Shown in pieces: positions 1 through 9,510 of a DNA stretch of 64,000 nt. This stretch comes from CAXXHQ01 sp963665265 (GTDB taxonomy: Bacteria; Planctomycetota; Planctomycetia; Pirellulales; Thermoguttaceae). The notes under the pieces were generated by a model. The model had not been told where the DNA came from and did no database searches. It saw nothing but the letters and a program-made list of their open reading frames with translations. The position numbers and the translations under genes are program-made. The stretch lies in NCBI GenBank assembly GCA_963665265.2, contig CAXXHQ010000001.1, positions 62,001 to 126,000 on the forward strand, written 5' to 3'. Position 1 is the stretch's first letter. Each line of letters opens with the position of its first letter.

Positions 1-170
1 AAGGCGTTCATCCGTTCGGCTCCGTCCAAACAAGAAACAATGAAGATGCCCGTATGATCCTCGGAAACGGCGCCGGAATCAATGGGGAAAACGGCGATTT
101 CAGGGATTGGTCGCGGAAAGGGGCGATCGCCGCCCGTCAAGCCGCAGAGATGTACTCCCAAAGACCGCTA

Positions 171-202
171 CATGGCCACGCAAGCGTGGCCATGGCACCC
201 AC
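171..202 (-). repeat. REP-like palindrome, family A (reverse copy)
   Basis: Positions 171-181 and 184-194 form a perfect 11-bp inverted repeat around an AA loop, followed by GGCACCCAC. The 32 bases match 22762-22793 exactly, next to the RAYT transposase gene. On the minus strand the foot reads GGTGCCATG, as in the RAYT-flanking copies. Confidence 0.85.
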
Positions 203-230
203 GGAACGCCACAGAGGGCGTTCCCTACAG
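203..230 (+). repeat. REP-like hairpin, family B (CTAC tail)
   Basis: GGAACGCC (203-210) pairs with GGCGTTCC (217-224) around loop ACAGAG, and CTACAG follows directly. The same architecture recurs at 36899-36920 and, with a compensated base pair, at 43066-43087. On the other strand this is GTAG followed by a hairpin. Confidence 0.8.
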
Positions 231-243
231 GTTTGAACGGGTT

Positions 244-1128
244 TTACAGCGCGCCGTACGTTTGCAGGGTGGACCGCAACTTGGCTTCTTCTTGCTCGTT
301 GAGCGCGATCATAGGCATCCGTAGTTCGCCAGTGTCGCGTCCAAGCATTTTCATGGCGGCCTTAATCGGAATCGGGTTGGTCGAAAGGCCGAGCATATCA
401 CGGCAAAGCGGGAAGAGCTTGTGGTGCCATTTTCGGGCCTCGGCCACGTCGCTTCGCTCGTAGGCTTGGATCAAAGCGAGCATGTCCTTCGGGAAGATGT
501 TTCCGACGACCGAAATGACGCCGCGACCGCCGATGGAGAGCAACGGCAAAGTTAGGCTATCATCGCCGCTCAAAACGGTCAGATCGGTGGCGCTGATGAT
601 CTGCGAGGCTTGGTCAAGCGAGCCGGTGGCCTCTTTGACCATCGTGACGTTTTTCAATTCGGCAAGGCGAATGATGGTCGAGGGCTCGATATTCTTGGCG
701 GTTCGCCCGGGAATGTTGTAGACGCAGATCGGAATATCGACCGCTTCGGCCAAGCATTTGAAGTGTTGGTAGAAGCCTTCTTGGGTCGGTTTGTTGTAGT
801 AAGGGGCGACGACCAAAGCGGCGTCGGCGCCGGACTTGGCCGCCCAGCGAGTAAGACGAAGGGCTTCGTCGGTGCAGTTCGAGCCGGTGCCGGGCATAAC
901 CTTGATTCGGCCGGCGGCGGCTTCGATTACGGCCGAGATGACCCGTTCATGCTCCGGATGGGAAAGGGTCGGCGATTCGCCGGTAGTTCCCACCGGACAG
1001 ACGCAGGTCGTGCCGGCGGCGATCTGGAACTCGACTTGCTCTTGCAAGGTCTTGATATCGACTTGCCCATCGCGGAAGGGAGTGGTAATAGCTACGGACA
1101 AACCGGCAAAGGATTCGCTGCGTGTCAT
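244..1128 (-). CDS. dapA: 4-hydroxy-tetrahydrodipicolinate synthase
   Basis: Condenses pyruvate with aspartate semialdehyde in the cytoplasm, the first committed step of lysine and diaminopimelate synthesis. The 294 residues form a complete DHDPS TIM barrel. The GTTGE motif is at 47-51, the proton-relay Tyr in YNIPGRT is Tyr137, the carboxylate-binding Arg is Arg142, and the Schiff-base Lys in MVKEATG is Lys165. Spacing of these residues matches the enterobacterial enzyme, which separates it from N-acetylneuraminate lyase and other relatives. It follows pdxJ on the same strand after 62 bases, so the two may be cotranscribed. With murA in the same window it fits a cell that makes peptidoglycan precursors. 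Confidence 0.95.
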   Translation of the reverse strand: MTRSESFAGLSVAITTPFRDGQVDIKTLQEQVEFQIAAGTTCVCPVGTTGESPTLSHPEHERVISAVIEAAAGRIKVMPGTGSNCTDEALRLTRWAAKSGADAALVVAPYYNKPTQEGFYQHFKCLAEAVDIPICVYNIPGRTAKNIEPSTIIRLAELKNVTMVKEATGSLDQASQIISATDLTVLSGDDSLTLPLLSIGGRGVISVVGNIFPKDMLALIQAYERSDVAEARKWHHKLFPLCRDMLGLSTNPIPIKAAMKMLGRDTGELRMPMIALNEQEEAKLRSTLQTYGAL

Positions 1129-1190
1129 GTGAATTCTTGGAAATGGTGTTGGAGCGATGGGAAAGCGTAAATACGAACGGGCAAGACCCG

Positions 1191-1907
1191 CTATTTTTCG
1201 ATCAGCGACTTCATGTCGCGGACTGCGCGTTCAAGGCCGACCATAACGGCTCGGGCAATAATGCTGTGTCCGATGTTCAACTCGTGCATCCCTTTAATAC
1301 GGGCGACGGGAAGAACGTTGTGGTAGTTTAGACCGTGTCCGGCATGGAGCGCCATGCCCAATCCTCGGACGGCGGCGCCGGCTTCGACCAGCTTGGCGAG
1401 TTCGGCATCACGTTCGGCGGGAGTCTTCGCGTCGGCGTACCGGCCGGTATGGAGTTCGACGGCCTCGGCTTTGATTCGGGCCGACTCTTCGACCTGCCGG
1501 AGGTCGGGATCGATAAACATGCTGACGGCGACGCCTTGGTCTTGAAGACGGCGAGTCGCGTCGGCGACGCGCTGGCGATTGCCGACCACATCGAGCCCCC
1601 CTTCGGTCGTCACCTCTTGGCGCCGCTCGGGGACTAAAGTGGCCTGATCGGGCTTCACCTCGCAGGCGATGGCGACGATCTCCTCGTTGCAAGCAAGTTC
1701 GAGATTCAACTTGGCGACGACGGTCTGGCGAAGTATGCGGAGGTCGCGGTCGCAGATATGGCGTCGATCTTCGCGCAAGTGGATGGTAATGCCGTCGGCA
1801 CCGCCGAGAACGGCCAAGGCCGCCGCCCAAACCGGATCAGGCTCATAGGTTTGCCGAGCTTGGCGAACAGTGGCGACGTGGTCGATATTGACGCCTAAAT
1901 CAGGCAT
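1191..1907 (-). CDS. pdxJ: Pyridoxine 5'-phosphate synthase
   Basis: Closes the pyridoxine ring from 3-amino-2-oxopropyl phosphate and 1-deoxyxylulose 5-phosphate in the DXP-dependent vitamin B6 pathway. The 238 residues are full length. The N-terminal signature LGVNIDHVATVRQ and the segment GITIHLREDRRHI are both present, followed by the expected ELHTGRYAD and LNIGHSIIARA motifs near the phosphate site. The start is the ATG of MPDLGVNID, and a plausible promoter lies about 70 bases upstream (1985-2012). dapA follows on the same strand. Confidence 0.95.
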   Translation of the reverse strand: MPDLGVNIDHVATVRQARQTYEPDPVWAAALAVLGGADGITIHLREDRRHICDRDLRILRQTVVAKLNLELACNEEIVAIACEVKPDQATLVPERRQEVTTEGGLDVVGNRQRVADATRRLQDQGVAVSMFIDPDLRQVEESARIKAEAVELHTGRYADAKTPAERDAELAKLVEAGAAVRGLGMALHAGHGLNYHNVLPVARIKGMHELNIGHSIIARAVMVGLERAVRDMKSLIEK

Positions 1908-2311
1908 GGCAGGCTCATCGAGGGAGGAAAACGCGAGGATACGCCGCTCCGAACGGCCAAGGGCCTCTTCGCGAGCAACTAGTCATTATAACGGTAAAAA
2001 AACGAGGTTCAAGAAGCATGCGAAACCGCAGCCCCCCCTCTGCGGCGAGGGCAGCGAATTCGAGGAATCGCATGTGAATCATCGTCATGACGCGTATTAG
2101 CGAGGCGATTGGTTTTTTCTGTTTTTTTCCTACGTCCGACAACAATTCGAGCTAAATTTACATTAGGCGAGAAAGAGCTTTTCCTTCGCCCTCCTTTTTG
2201 AGAGCTTATCGAATAAAATTGTTCGCGCCGGGGTTTTCGCCCGGCAAACGACGCGGTCCCCTGAGTTCGCCACCGGCATTCGCGTTTTCAATTCGTCAAA
2301 CAGGCGCAACC
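1908..2311. other. Divergent intergenic region between pdxJ and a small hypothetical gene
   Basis: Apart from the minus-strand promoter candidate at 1985-2012 no gene or RNA is visible. A T-rich patch lies at 2110-2128. The open frames crossing it are short and of unnatural composition. Confidence 0.6.
1985..2012 (-). promoter_or_regulatory. Sigma-70 type promoter candidate for pdxJ
   Basis: On the minus strand TTGAAC is followed after 16 bases by a perfect TATAAT. The predicted start of transcription would leave a leader of about 70 bases before pdxJ. Seen by eye only. Confidence 0.5.
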
Positions 2312-2644
2312 ATGAACGTAACCTGCCACGATCTTGCGGAACGAATTGAGGGTTTACAGCCCGAGGCGATGCCAAGGGACGTTGCCCGGCTTTGCTTGTT
2401 GTTGACCAACTACGTGGACAACTTGGACGCCTTGGCCGACGACGGGGCGTTATCGCAGGTTTGGCAAGAGATGGGAATTCGACTACAAGCAGCCACCGAT
2501 CAGCATGCCGCGATGACCGCCGAATTGGAAGAGCTGGCGCAGACGAATCCCGATCATTTCACGATGGATCAGGTGTGGATATTGATCCGCGCGATCAAAG
2601 TGCAGAGTCAGGTTCTGCAACTCTACGTGGGCAAGCCGGACTAA
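2312..2644 (+). CDS. Hypothetical 110-residue helical protein
   Basis: I do not recognise a family. The likely start is the ATG giving MNVTCHDLAERIEG; the open frame continues upstream, but that extension is Pro/Arg-rich and looks non-coding. The protein is acidic, rich in Leu and Ala, without signal peptide or membrane segment, and predicted mostly helical (residues 1-30, 35-50, 55-85, 90-108). It ends 13 bases from the oppositely oriented glycosyltransferase gene, so the two genes converge without room for a separate terminator. Codon composition matches neighbouring housekeeping genes, which supports it being real. Confidence 0.7.
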   Translation: MNVTCHDLAERIEGLQPEAMPRDVARLCLLLTNYVDNLDALADDGALSQVWQEMGIRLQAATDQHAAMTAELEELAQTNPDHFTMDQVWILIRAIKVQSQVLQLYVGKPD

Positions 2645-2657
2645 GCTTCGCGCCCGA

Positions 2658-4295
2658 CTATCTGCGCTTTAAGACGGCGACGAACTTAAATGAGCCGGGC
2701 GACTTTATAGCATCGCCTTCGCGCATCGCCGTTCGGCCTCCCTGATCATCGAACTCGAATAGCTCTACTATGTCGTAGCGCTCTTGCGCGAACGATAGGG
2801 CCCAATTGAAAAACGCCGGTTCCGCTTTTTGAACGTCGAAGAAGAAATAGGGGCCGTAAAAAATGATGTATCTCGGCGGGGCTTCCTCGGTCCGCCGAAT
2901 GAAATCTTTCGTCATCGTCAGCGTATCGGGATGCTTCTCTAAAAGCGGATACATATAAATATATCCTGTTAAAGAACGCCTTCCGGAATAGAAAAAAAGT
3001 TCCGGCTCGGAGCCGAAAACGGCGATTCTCTCGTCGGGCCCCGTGCGTTCTTTGAGATACTTCGCAATTTCAACGCTTGTCGTAAAAGGCTGAATTCTGT
3101 ATTCGCGAAAGCTGATCTTATCTATTGATTGGAGAAAATAATAATCAGCCTGTAGAGCGATTGAAATGACGACGGAGGCGGCGACGGAGGCGAACGCCGC
3201 CCAACGAGCCAAAACGGCGCGTCGCGATCGCGAAGCGGCTTCCACGAGCCAAGCGCCGCCGACGCCGAAGAAAATCGCGACGGCGGGAAGCGCGACGACG
3301 TAATAATGCGGTCGAAAGTAAAAACCGGGAACGACGCACAACGCCGAAGCGAGAAAATAGCCGAGAAAAAACGCGCGTCGCCCGGCGAAACTTTTCACGA
3401 AAAGCATAACGCCCAGGCCGAAAAACGCCAACAACCAAATCGCCGCGTTAAAGCTCATGACGCTCAATGAATTGGCGAACATAAACCATAAAGCCGAGCT
3501 CACGGGGAGCTGATTCACGTAATACTGGGCGTACTGAAACGTCCAGTAGTAAAATTTATCGAACGTGCCGGCCAACCAAACCCAGAGAAATATCGCGCCG
3601 AGCGGAACAAGAGCTGTCGCCGCAAAGGTCGCGCAGACGGCTAGATGCCGCCGGGAAAAAAACTCGCGACGTCCCTGATGCGAAAACGCGACGACTATTC
3701 CGCCGAAGGCCGGAAGGAACATCGCTTGTTGCTTGGTGATGAAAGCGGCGCCGAAGCAAAATCCTGCGCAGGCGCACCAAACGACGCTGTCTTTTTCTTT
3801 GGCGTTCCAAAGCGACCACGCTCCCGCCAACGAGAAAAAGGCCATGAAATGCGTGGCGTGGGCATGGCAACCAAGAACGGTAATTCCCGAGGAAAGGACG
3901 GCGAAACAGAGCGCCGAGAAGGCGGCTGCGGTTTGACCGAATAGCTTTCGCGCAAAAAAGAAGAGGAGGCAAAGGGTCGCCAGATTGACAGTCAGCAGGC
4001 CAAGATGGACGCCCTGAATCGTTTGTCCGAAAACCGCCATGAATCCGGCGTAGAGGACGCTCGTGCCGGGCAATTTCATATTGAAGGCTTCGGCATGAGG
4101 CGGAACGCCTTGCAGGAACAATTGTCCCATATAGGCGTATTCGCCTTCGTCTCGTTCAAGCGGGAGATTGAGAAGTCGAAATCGCACGACGAGAACGAAA
4201 GCGATCGCGAGGGCCAACGTGCAATAGGCTCCGTTACGAACCCAAAACGATTCGGTCGGAGATTCGACGGAAGGTTGCGTGTGTTTTTTTCGCAT
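2658..4295 (-). CDS. GT39/ArnT-like membrane glycosyltransferase
   Basis: A 545-residue multi-spanning protein of the GT-C fold, the class that uses lipid-phosphate sugars to glycosylate proteins or lipids on the outer face of the membrane. The first extracytoplasmic loop carries ERDEGEYAYMGQ, the acidic motif expected for the catalytic base in PMT/ArnT-type enzymes. About ten hydrophobic segments follow, then a soluble C-terminal region from about residue 400 with the segments FGSEPELFFYSGR and YIIFYGPYF. The acceptor and sugar cannot be read from the sequence. A good promoter candidate lies about 190 bases upstream (4489-4516), so it may be transcribed separately from the PPIase gene. Confidence 0.85.
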   Translation of the reverse strand: MRKKHTQPSVESPTESFWVRNGAYCTLALAIAFVLVVRFRLLNLPLERDEGEYAYMGQLFLQGVPPHAEAFNMKLPGTSVLYAGFMAVFGQTIQGVHLGLLTVNLATLCLLFFFARKLFGQTAAAFSALCFAVLSSGITVLGCHAHATHFMAFFSLAGAWSLWNAKEKDSVVWCACAGFCFGAAFITKQQAMFLPAFGGIVVAFSHQGRREFFSRRHLAVCATFAATALVPLGAIFLWVWLAGTFDKFYYWTFQYAQYYVNQLPVSSALWFMFANSLSVMSFNAAIWLLAFFGLGVMLFVKSFAGRRAFFLGYFLASALCVVPGFYFRPHYYVVALPAVAIFFGVGGAWLVEAASRSRRAVLARWAAFASVAASVVISIALQADYYFLQSIDKISFREYRIQPFTTSVEIAKYLKERTGPDERIAVFGSEPELFFYSGRRSLTGYIYMYPLLEKHPDTLTMTKDFIRRTEEAPPRYIIFYGPYFFFDVQKAEPAFFNWALSFAQERYDIVELFEFDDQGGRTAMREGDAIKSPGSFKFVAVLKRR

Positions 4296-4488
4296 AGACG
4301 GGAAAACGTTTCAAATCGTCTTGAAAACGGCGCAAAACGATGAGGAAATAGATTTCCGTACGTCTTGCTCCGGCGCCGAGGCGACCCTTACGCCTCATCA
4401 GCAAATCGCAAAAGCTGGCGCCGATCTTTTTCGCCGAGCGCGACGTCCTCCCGCCAAGGAGTCAAGCGACCAAAAGCCAGCGAGGTCA

Positions 4489-4516
4489 ATTATAGTCGAA
4501 CTCCGATCGATCTCAA
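4489..4516 (-). promoter_or_regulatory. Sigma-70 type promoter candidate for the GT39-like gene
   Basis: On the minus strand TTGAGA and a perfect TATAAT are separated by 16 bases, in the 237-base gap between the PPIase stop and the glycosyltransferase start. It would give a leader of roughly 185 bases. Confidence 0.5.
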
Positions 4517-4532
4517 GCGAACGGCCGCCGAT

Positions 4533-6176
4533 TTAACGCCGTTCCGTCGTCCCATACAGTTCGGCCAGTTTTTCTTTCGCTTGCTTGGGATCCTCAAAGA
4601 TCGTTTTGACCGGGATTTTCGCCTCTAATTCGGCGACGTACTCTTTTTTCTGATTCGTTTCCCGCTCTTTGACGATTTTTTCTTTGATTTGCACTTGAGC
4701 GGCCAGGAACGGAGTCACTTTAGAATCCTCACGCTCGGCGACGCGGATGATGTAGAGGGCGTTCGACGTTTCAATGATCGGACTTAGCTGCCCGACCGGC
4801 ATGCTAAAAAGCGCCTTTTCCAGCTCTTTGCTGGTGAGGCTGCCGGGAGTCGCCCAGTCGCGCGCGCCGCCTTGGTCGGAGGTCGGGCCGTCGGAACCAC
4901 GCTGCGCGACCTGCTCGAAAGGCTGGCCGGCCATGACGGCGTTTCCTAATTGGGCGATCGCCGCGTAAGCCGCCTGCTTGTTCGGATGCTTTGACAGGCG
5001 AACCATGATTTCTTGCCACCGCGCGCGTGAAGCGCTCGTAAAGTCGTCTTGATGGTCGGTGTAGTATTGCAGCATCTGCTCGCGAGTCACTTCGTCATTC
5101 TTCTTGATCTTTTGCCGAACCCACATTCCCGCGACGATCGCCTCGACGTAGGCTTTCTTTTGTCTTTCATAGGAAGAGCCGCCTTCCCGCAATTTCTTGT
5201 CCAAAGCCTGTACGTCGCCGACGCCGAGTTGCTGCATTCGTTTCGGAACGACTTCCATCTCAAAATTTTTGACGACGTTCTTTTCCAATTGCGAGAGCGA
5301 TTCGGCGGGAAGCGTGCGTTTCACGTCGAGATAGACCAACTTCGTTTCGACGGCTCCGCGCAGCTTCTCTTGAATGTAATGCAGGCGGATCGCGTCGACT
5401 TGCCATTCGGGAATTTTGTCTTTATTCAGTTCGATTAATTCGTTCACTTCAGGAACGATTTCGCCGGCTAAAATCGCTTCGGAGCCGACGCGTCCGAGAA
5501 TAAAGGTGTTTTCGCAAAGCTGGTACGGAGATTCTTGATAAAGAGCGGCGGCGGGACGAGGCGGTTGATTCGCGAACGTCACGTTGCCGGCGGCGTTGTT
5601 ATAGCCGTTCGCGGGCGTGACCAATCCTTGCGGAACGTAGGTCGGCGGCGGTAGAAAGTTTTGCCGAGCGGCGTCGTTCGGTTGCGAGTATTGCTGCGGG
5701 TAGGCGCCTGTCGGTTGCGGAGCGCCGCCGGAAACAGGTTGCGCGGAATAGGCGTAAGGCGATGCGCTGGGGGGAGCGACCAAGGCCTGACGCGAATTGG
5801 TTTGCGGATACTCCGAGGTCGAAGGATACATCCCGGTCGGATCTTGCCCGTTCGCGGCGGCGCTTGCCGCTCCGCCCGGCCAAGAGGCGGGACGCGAAGC
5901 GGAGACGGGCGCGCTAGGAGCCTGAGGAACAATGCCGTACGAGCCATCGGACCGCGCCGGCGCCGTGTAAGGCGTCATCGGGTAGAGCCCTTCTTGCGTG
6001 CCCGTAGACGGATCGACGGGAGCCTGCGCGAACGCTCCGGATACGGCGAAAAGAAACGCCGACGCCATCGCGGACGACGTAATTAGCGAACGCCGGTATC
6101 TTGGTTGCCGTTCCACGAAAGATCTCGTCGATATACTGTTGGAACAAACGTTTCTCGTTCGTTCGACTGCGCGCAA
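4533..6176 (-). CDS. Exported SurA/PrsA-like peptidyl-prolyl isomerase
   Basis: A 547-residue exported parvulin-type foldase. A basic N-region precedes a hydrophobic stretch (about 37-50) ending in GAFAQA, a good signal-peptidase I site. Residues 55-210 are a Pro/Gln/Tyr-rich linker. Residues 215-370 form a helical chaperone-like domain, and the PpiC rotamase domain spans about 383-485, with GGARDW, ELEKALFSMPVG and the closing YIIRVAERE. The architecture (signal, helical chaperone domain, one rotamase domain) resembles SurA and PrsA, which fold outer-membrane and secreted proteins. It starts 54 bases after mfd on the same strand. The exact start is uncertain because the n-region is unusually long. 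Confidence 0.88.
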   Translation of the reverse strand: MRAVERTRNVCSNSISTRSFVERQPRYRRSLITSSAMASAFLFAVSGAFAQAPVDPSTGTQEGLYPMTPYTAPARSDGSYGIVPQAPSAPVSASRPASWPGGAASAAANGQDPTGMYPSTSEYPQTNSRQALVAPPSASPYAYSAQPVSGGAPQPTGAYPQQYSQPNDAARQNFLPPPTYVPQGLVTPANGYNNAAGNVTFANQPPRPAAALYQESPYQLCENTFILGRVGSEAILAGEIVPEVNELIELNKDKIPEWQVDAIRLHYIQEKLRGAVETKLVYLDVKRTLPAESLSQLEKNVVKNFEMEVVPKRMQQLGVGDVQALDKKLREGGSSYERQKKAYVEAIVAGMWVRQKIKKNDEVTREQMLQYYTDHQDDFTSASRARWQEIMVRLSKHPNKQAAYAAIAQLGNAVMAGQPFEQVAQRGSDGPTSDQGGARDWATPGSLTSKELEKALFSMPVGQLSPIIETSNALYIIRVAEREDSKVTPFLAAQVQIKEKIVKERETNQKKEYVAELEAKIPVKTIFEDPKQAKEKLAELYGTTERR

Positions 6177-6230
6177 TGACGCCGCCGAATTCGCCTACAG
6201 CGAGGCGGGAGTATATCGAGAAGTCGATGT

Positions 6231-9200
6231 TTACCGCAACACTGATTTTATGGCTTCAAAGATGGTTTTCGGTTCTCGCGAATCCCCATCAAGGGGGAGA
6301 TACGCGCTCCGTTGATCGGCGATTCGCAGTTTTCGTCCGCTCCGCTCGGCGAGTTCGTGGATCAATTTTTTGGCGACATAGGTGAAAACGACGTAGCGAT
6401 CCTCGAGGTGAATGGAATCGATTCGCCAACGGTGCGCGGCGATGCGGATTTCGGCCAGCGCGAAGAGATGCTCGACCGGAGCGGGAAGCGTTCCGAAGCG
6501 ATCGAGCAATTCGGTCCGGAAATCCACTAAATCGGAGGCCTCGGCCACGCGCGTCAAGCGGCGGTAGAGGTCGATCTTTAACCGCATCTCGGGGACGTAT
6601 CCGCGAGGGATGTAGCCGCTGCCGGGGAGATCGACGTCCACTTCGACCGGCGCTTTCGGCGGCAGATGCTTGAGATGCCGCACGGCCTGTTCGAGCAACG
6701 AGCAATATAATTCGTAGCCGACGGCGGCGATGTGGCCGCTTTGCTCGGAGCCGAGGATATTTCCGGCGCCGCGAATTTCCAAATCGCGCATGGCGATCGC
6801 GAAGCCGGCGCCCATCTCGCTAAACTCCTCGATCGCTTTGAGACGCTTCACGGCGGCGGGCTGAAGGCTTTTATTCGGATCGATAAGGAGATGACAGTAC
6901 GCGCGGTGTTTGTAACGGCCGACGCGACCGCGAAGCTGATGCAAGTCGGCTAAGCCGTAACGGTCGGCCTCGTCGATGAAAATCGTATTGGCGTTCGGAA
7001 TGTCCAAACCGCTTTCGACGATCGTGGTGGCCAAAAGCATATCGACCCGATGGCGGACGAAATCGAGCATCACGTCCTCAAGCTCGTGCTCGTGCATCTG
7101 ACCGTGGGCGATCGCGATCTTGGCCTCGGGAATGATTTGCGAGAGTCGTTTGGCGACGATTTTGATGTCTTCGACCCGATTATGAATGAAGAAAATTTGA
7201 CCGCCTCGGTTTAGCTCCCGCAAGGCCGCGCTGCGGATGAGGGTCGGATCGAAACGAGCGATCCGCGTTTCGACGGCCACCCGATCGGGCGGCGGCGTTT
7301 CCAGATTGGAAATGTCGCGAAGACCCAAAAGTCCCATGTGGAGCGTTCGCGGAATGGGCGTGGCGGTCATGGTCAGCACGTCCACTATTTGTCGCAGAGC
7401 CTTTAAACGCTCTTTCACTTCGACGCCGAAGCGTTGCTCCTCGTCGAGGATGACCAGACCGAGGTTGCGAAACTTCACGTCATGCTGGGCGAGGCGGTGC
7501 GTGCCGATGACGATATCGACTTCGCCGGCCTCGATGCGGCGCAGGGTTTCGTTCTGCTCGCCTTTGGTCGAGAATCGCGAGAGCGAGGCGATTTGAAAGG
7601 GAAAGGCCGCCATCCGCTCGGTAAAAGTGCGGCGATGCTGCTCGCACAGCACGGTCGTCGGAACGAGAACCGCGACTTGATAGCCGGCGTCCACCGTTTT
7701 GAACGCGGCGCGCATCGCCACTTCGGTCTTGCCGAATCCGACATCGCCGCAAAGGAGCCGATCCATCGGCCGATTTTGCGTCATGTCGCCTTTCACCGCT
7801 TCGATCGAAAGCAATTGATCGGGCGTCTCCTGATAAGGGAACGAGGCGTCGAACTCGCGCTGCCATTCGGTGTCGGGGGGAAAGGCGATTCCCGGCCGAG
7901 ATGCGCGAGTCGCTTGCAAAGAGAGCATATCCGAGGCCATATCGAGGACCGCCTCTTGCACTCGCTCCTTTTGCTTGCTCCAGAGCCGGCCGCCGAGCTT
8001 GGCCAGCTTGGGTCGGCTTTTCGCCCCGCCGACGTATTTTTGCACTAATCCGATCCGCGAGGCGGGAACGTAGAGCTTGGTCTTTCCTTCGAACTCCAGC
8101 TCTAAATGCTCTTCAACCTGATCTTCCTTTTCTAGAAGCTTCATGCCGCGATAGCGAGCGATTCCGTGCGCGACGTGAACGACCAAGTCGCCTTCGCGCA
8201 AATCCATGAAGCTATCGATGATTTTCGTGAGGCGCTTGCGCGTCGGACGCCGAATCTCGGTCCTTTGCAATAGCTCGGCGCTGCTAAGCAAAATGATTTT
8301 ATGCGCGACGAGGCGGAAACCGCGGTGCAACCCGCCGACCGGAAAATGGAGCCGACCTTCTTTGGCGGGAGTCGTTTCGGCGAACACTTCGCTAAGCCGT
8401 CGAGCCTCGGCCTCGGTTTGACAAACGACGAAGACTTCTTGCCCGAGGGCGGTCTCTTCCAATTCTTTTCGCACGCGCTGCACGTCGCCGCTGAATCGTT
8501 CGGCCGACTCGATTCGCAATCGGCAGGTGGTTTCCAAGGAGCCGGAGGCAACGGCCGAGGCGGCGACCGAGGGGAACCGATAGATTTCGCGAAAGACGGC
8601 ATGAACGTCGTGCAATTTTTCGGACCGATCGCAACGCTCGAAAAACTGTTCGGCTTCGTGGTTCAGCTCGAGAGGTTCGAGCATAAGAAACCAACTCCCG
8701 GCCGGAAGATAGTCGGAAAAGTGGGCGCGGTCGGACGGAGAAACGGAGAGGACGGTCACGTCACACGATTGTTGCACGCCGACGCTACGCTGGCTGGCGA
8801 TTTCAAAACGGCGAATCGACTCGATTTGATCGCCGAAGAATTCGACGCGCACGGGGTCGAGCCAATCGGGGGCGAAGATATCGACGATGCCGCCGCGAAG
8901 CGAAAACTCGCCGGGAAGAGCCACCGCCGGCACGCTTTGAAAACCGTTCTCGGCCAGCCACCGGGTCAACTCGTCGACGGCGAGCGTTTGCCCGACGTCG
9001 AGACGTCGTGTTCGCCGAGCAAGTTCGTCCTTGGCCGGGGCGGGCTGCATGAGCCCGTGGATGTCGGTAACGACAAGTCGAGGGGGCGAGTCGGAGGCTA
9101 GCGCTTTAAGAATTCGGAGACGTTCGCCTGCGACGTCGTCTTCGCCCGTCTGTTCGCCCGGAAAGCCGGCCCAAGCGGGAAAGCGACGCGGTTCGATCTC

Positions 9201-9419
9201 GGAGAACAAGCCGAAGTCGTCGCAGAATTCGTCGGCGGTTTCGGCCGTTGGCGTAAGAACGACGAGTACGCCGGGGGCATGCGTGACTAGATTTGCCGCG
9301 ACGAGCGCGCAGGACGCCCCCCAGACTCCGTCGAGCGTGGCGGCATGTCCGGCCTTTAGGCTGGCGACCGCTTCGGCGAAGCCTTCCTCACGCTCCAATA
9401 ACTCGACGAACCGTTTCAT
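6231..9419 (-). CDS. mfd: Transcription-repair coupling factor Mfd
   Basis: Removes RNA polymerase stalled at DNA lesions and recruits UvrA. The 1062 residues are complete though slightly shorter than the E. coli protein. In order are a degenerate UvrB-like module, a CarD-like polymerase-interaction domain (starting REGDLVVHVAHGIARY), helicase motif I in CGDVGFGKTEVA, motif II DEEQ, motif III TMTATPIPRT, and motif VI in the region DLHQLRGRVGR. The C-terminal TRCF domain begins near LPGSGYIPRGYVPE. It lies between the polybasic protein gene (91 bases upstream) and the PPIase gene, all on the same strand. Confidence 0.97.
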   Translation of the reverse strand: MKRFVELLEREEGFAEAVASLKAGHAATLDGVWGASCALVAANLVTHAPGVLVVLTPTAETADEFCDDFGLFSEIEPRRFPAWAGFPGEQTGEDDVAGERLRILKALASDSPPRLVVTDIHGLMQPAPAKDELARRTRRLDVGQTLAVDELTRWLAENGFQSVPAVALPGEFSLRGGIVDIFAPDWLDPVRVEFFGDQIESIRRFEIASQRSVGVQQSCDVTVLSVSPSDRAHFSDYLPAGSWFLMLEPLELNHEAEQFFERCDRSEKLHDVHAVFREIYRFPSVAASAVASGSLETTCRLRIESAERFSGDVQRVRKELEETALGQEVFVVCQTEAEARRLSEVFAETTPAKEGRLHFPVGGLHRGFRLVAHKIILLSSAELLQRTEIRRPTRKRLTKIIDSFMDLREGDLVVHVAHGIARYRGMKLLEKEDQVEEHLELEFEGKTKLYVPASRIGLVQKYVGGAKSRPKLAKLGGRLWSKQKERVQEAVLDMASDMLSLQATRASRPGIAFPPDTEWQREFDASFPYQETPDQLLSIEAVKGDMTQNRPMDRLLCGDVGFGKTEVAMRAAFKTVDAGYQVAVLVPTTVLCEQHRRTFTERMAAFPFQIASLSRFSTKGEQNETLRRIEAGEVDIVIGTHRLAQHDVKFRNLGLVILDEEQRFGVEVKERLKALRQIVDVLTMTATPIPRTLHMGLLGLRDISNLETPPPDRVAVETRIARFDPTLIRSAALRELNRGGQIFFIHNRVEDIKIVAKRLSQIIPEAKIAIAHGQMHEHELEDVMLDFVRHRVDMLLATTIVESGLDIPNANTIFIDEADRYGLADLHQLRGRVGRYKHRAYCHLLIDPNKSLQPAAVKRLKAIEEFSEMGAGFAIAMRDLEIRGAGNILGSEQSGHIAAVGYELYCSLLEQAVRHLKHLPPKAPVEVDVDLPGSGYIPRGYVPEMRLKIDLYRRLTRVAEASDLVDFRTELLDRFGTLPAPVEHLFALAEIRIAAHRWRIDSIHLEDRYVVFTYVAKKLIHELAERSGRKLRIADQRSAYLPLDGDSREPKTIFEAIKSVLR

Positions 9420-9510
9420 TCCGTTAAGCGGAATCGCGTACGAGCGCGTCGGCCGAGGCCTTCAGGCGCTCGGCGACGTCAACTCGAAATGACTTCAGCG
9501 CGACCGAATA

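Larger units (their letters stand above)
1..243. other. Left-edge intergenic stretch with REP-like hairpins
   Basis: No convincing gene is visible between the window edge and the dapA stop codon. The second half holds two adjacent palindromes (171-202 and 203-230) that belong to dispersed families found elsewhere in the window. The short open frames here run through the palindromes and have no ribosome-binding site. Confidence 0.7.

Noticed and set aside
8301..9101. 266-codon plus-strand frame
   Set aside because: Antisense to mfd with no domain recognisable; the mfd frame is complete here.
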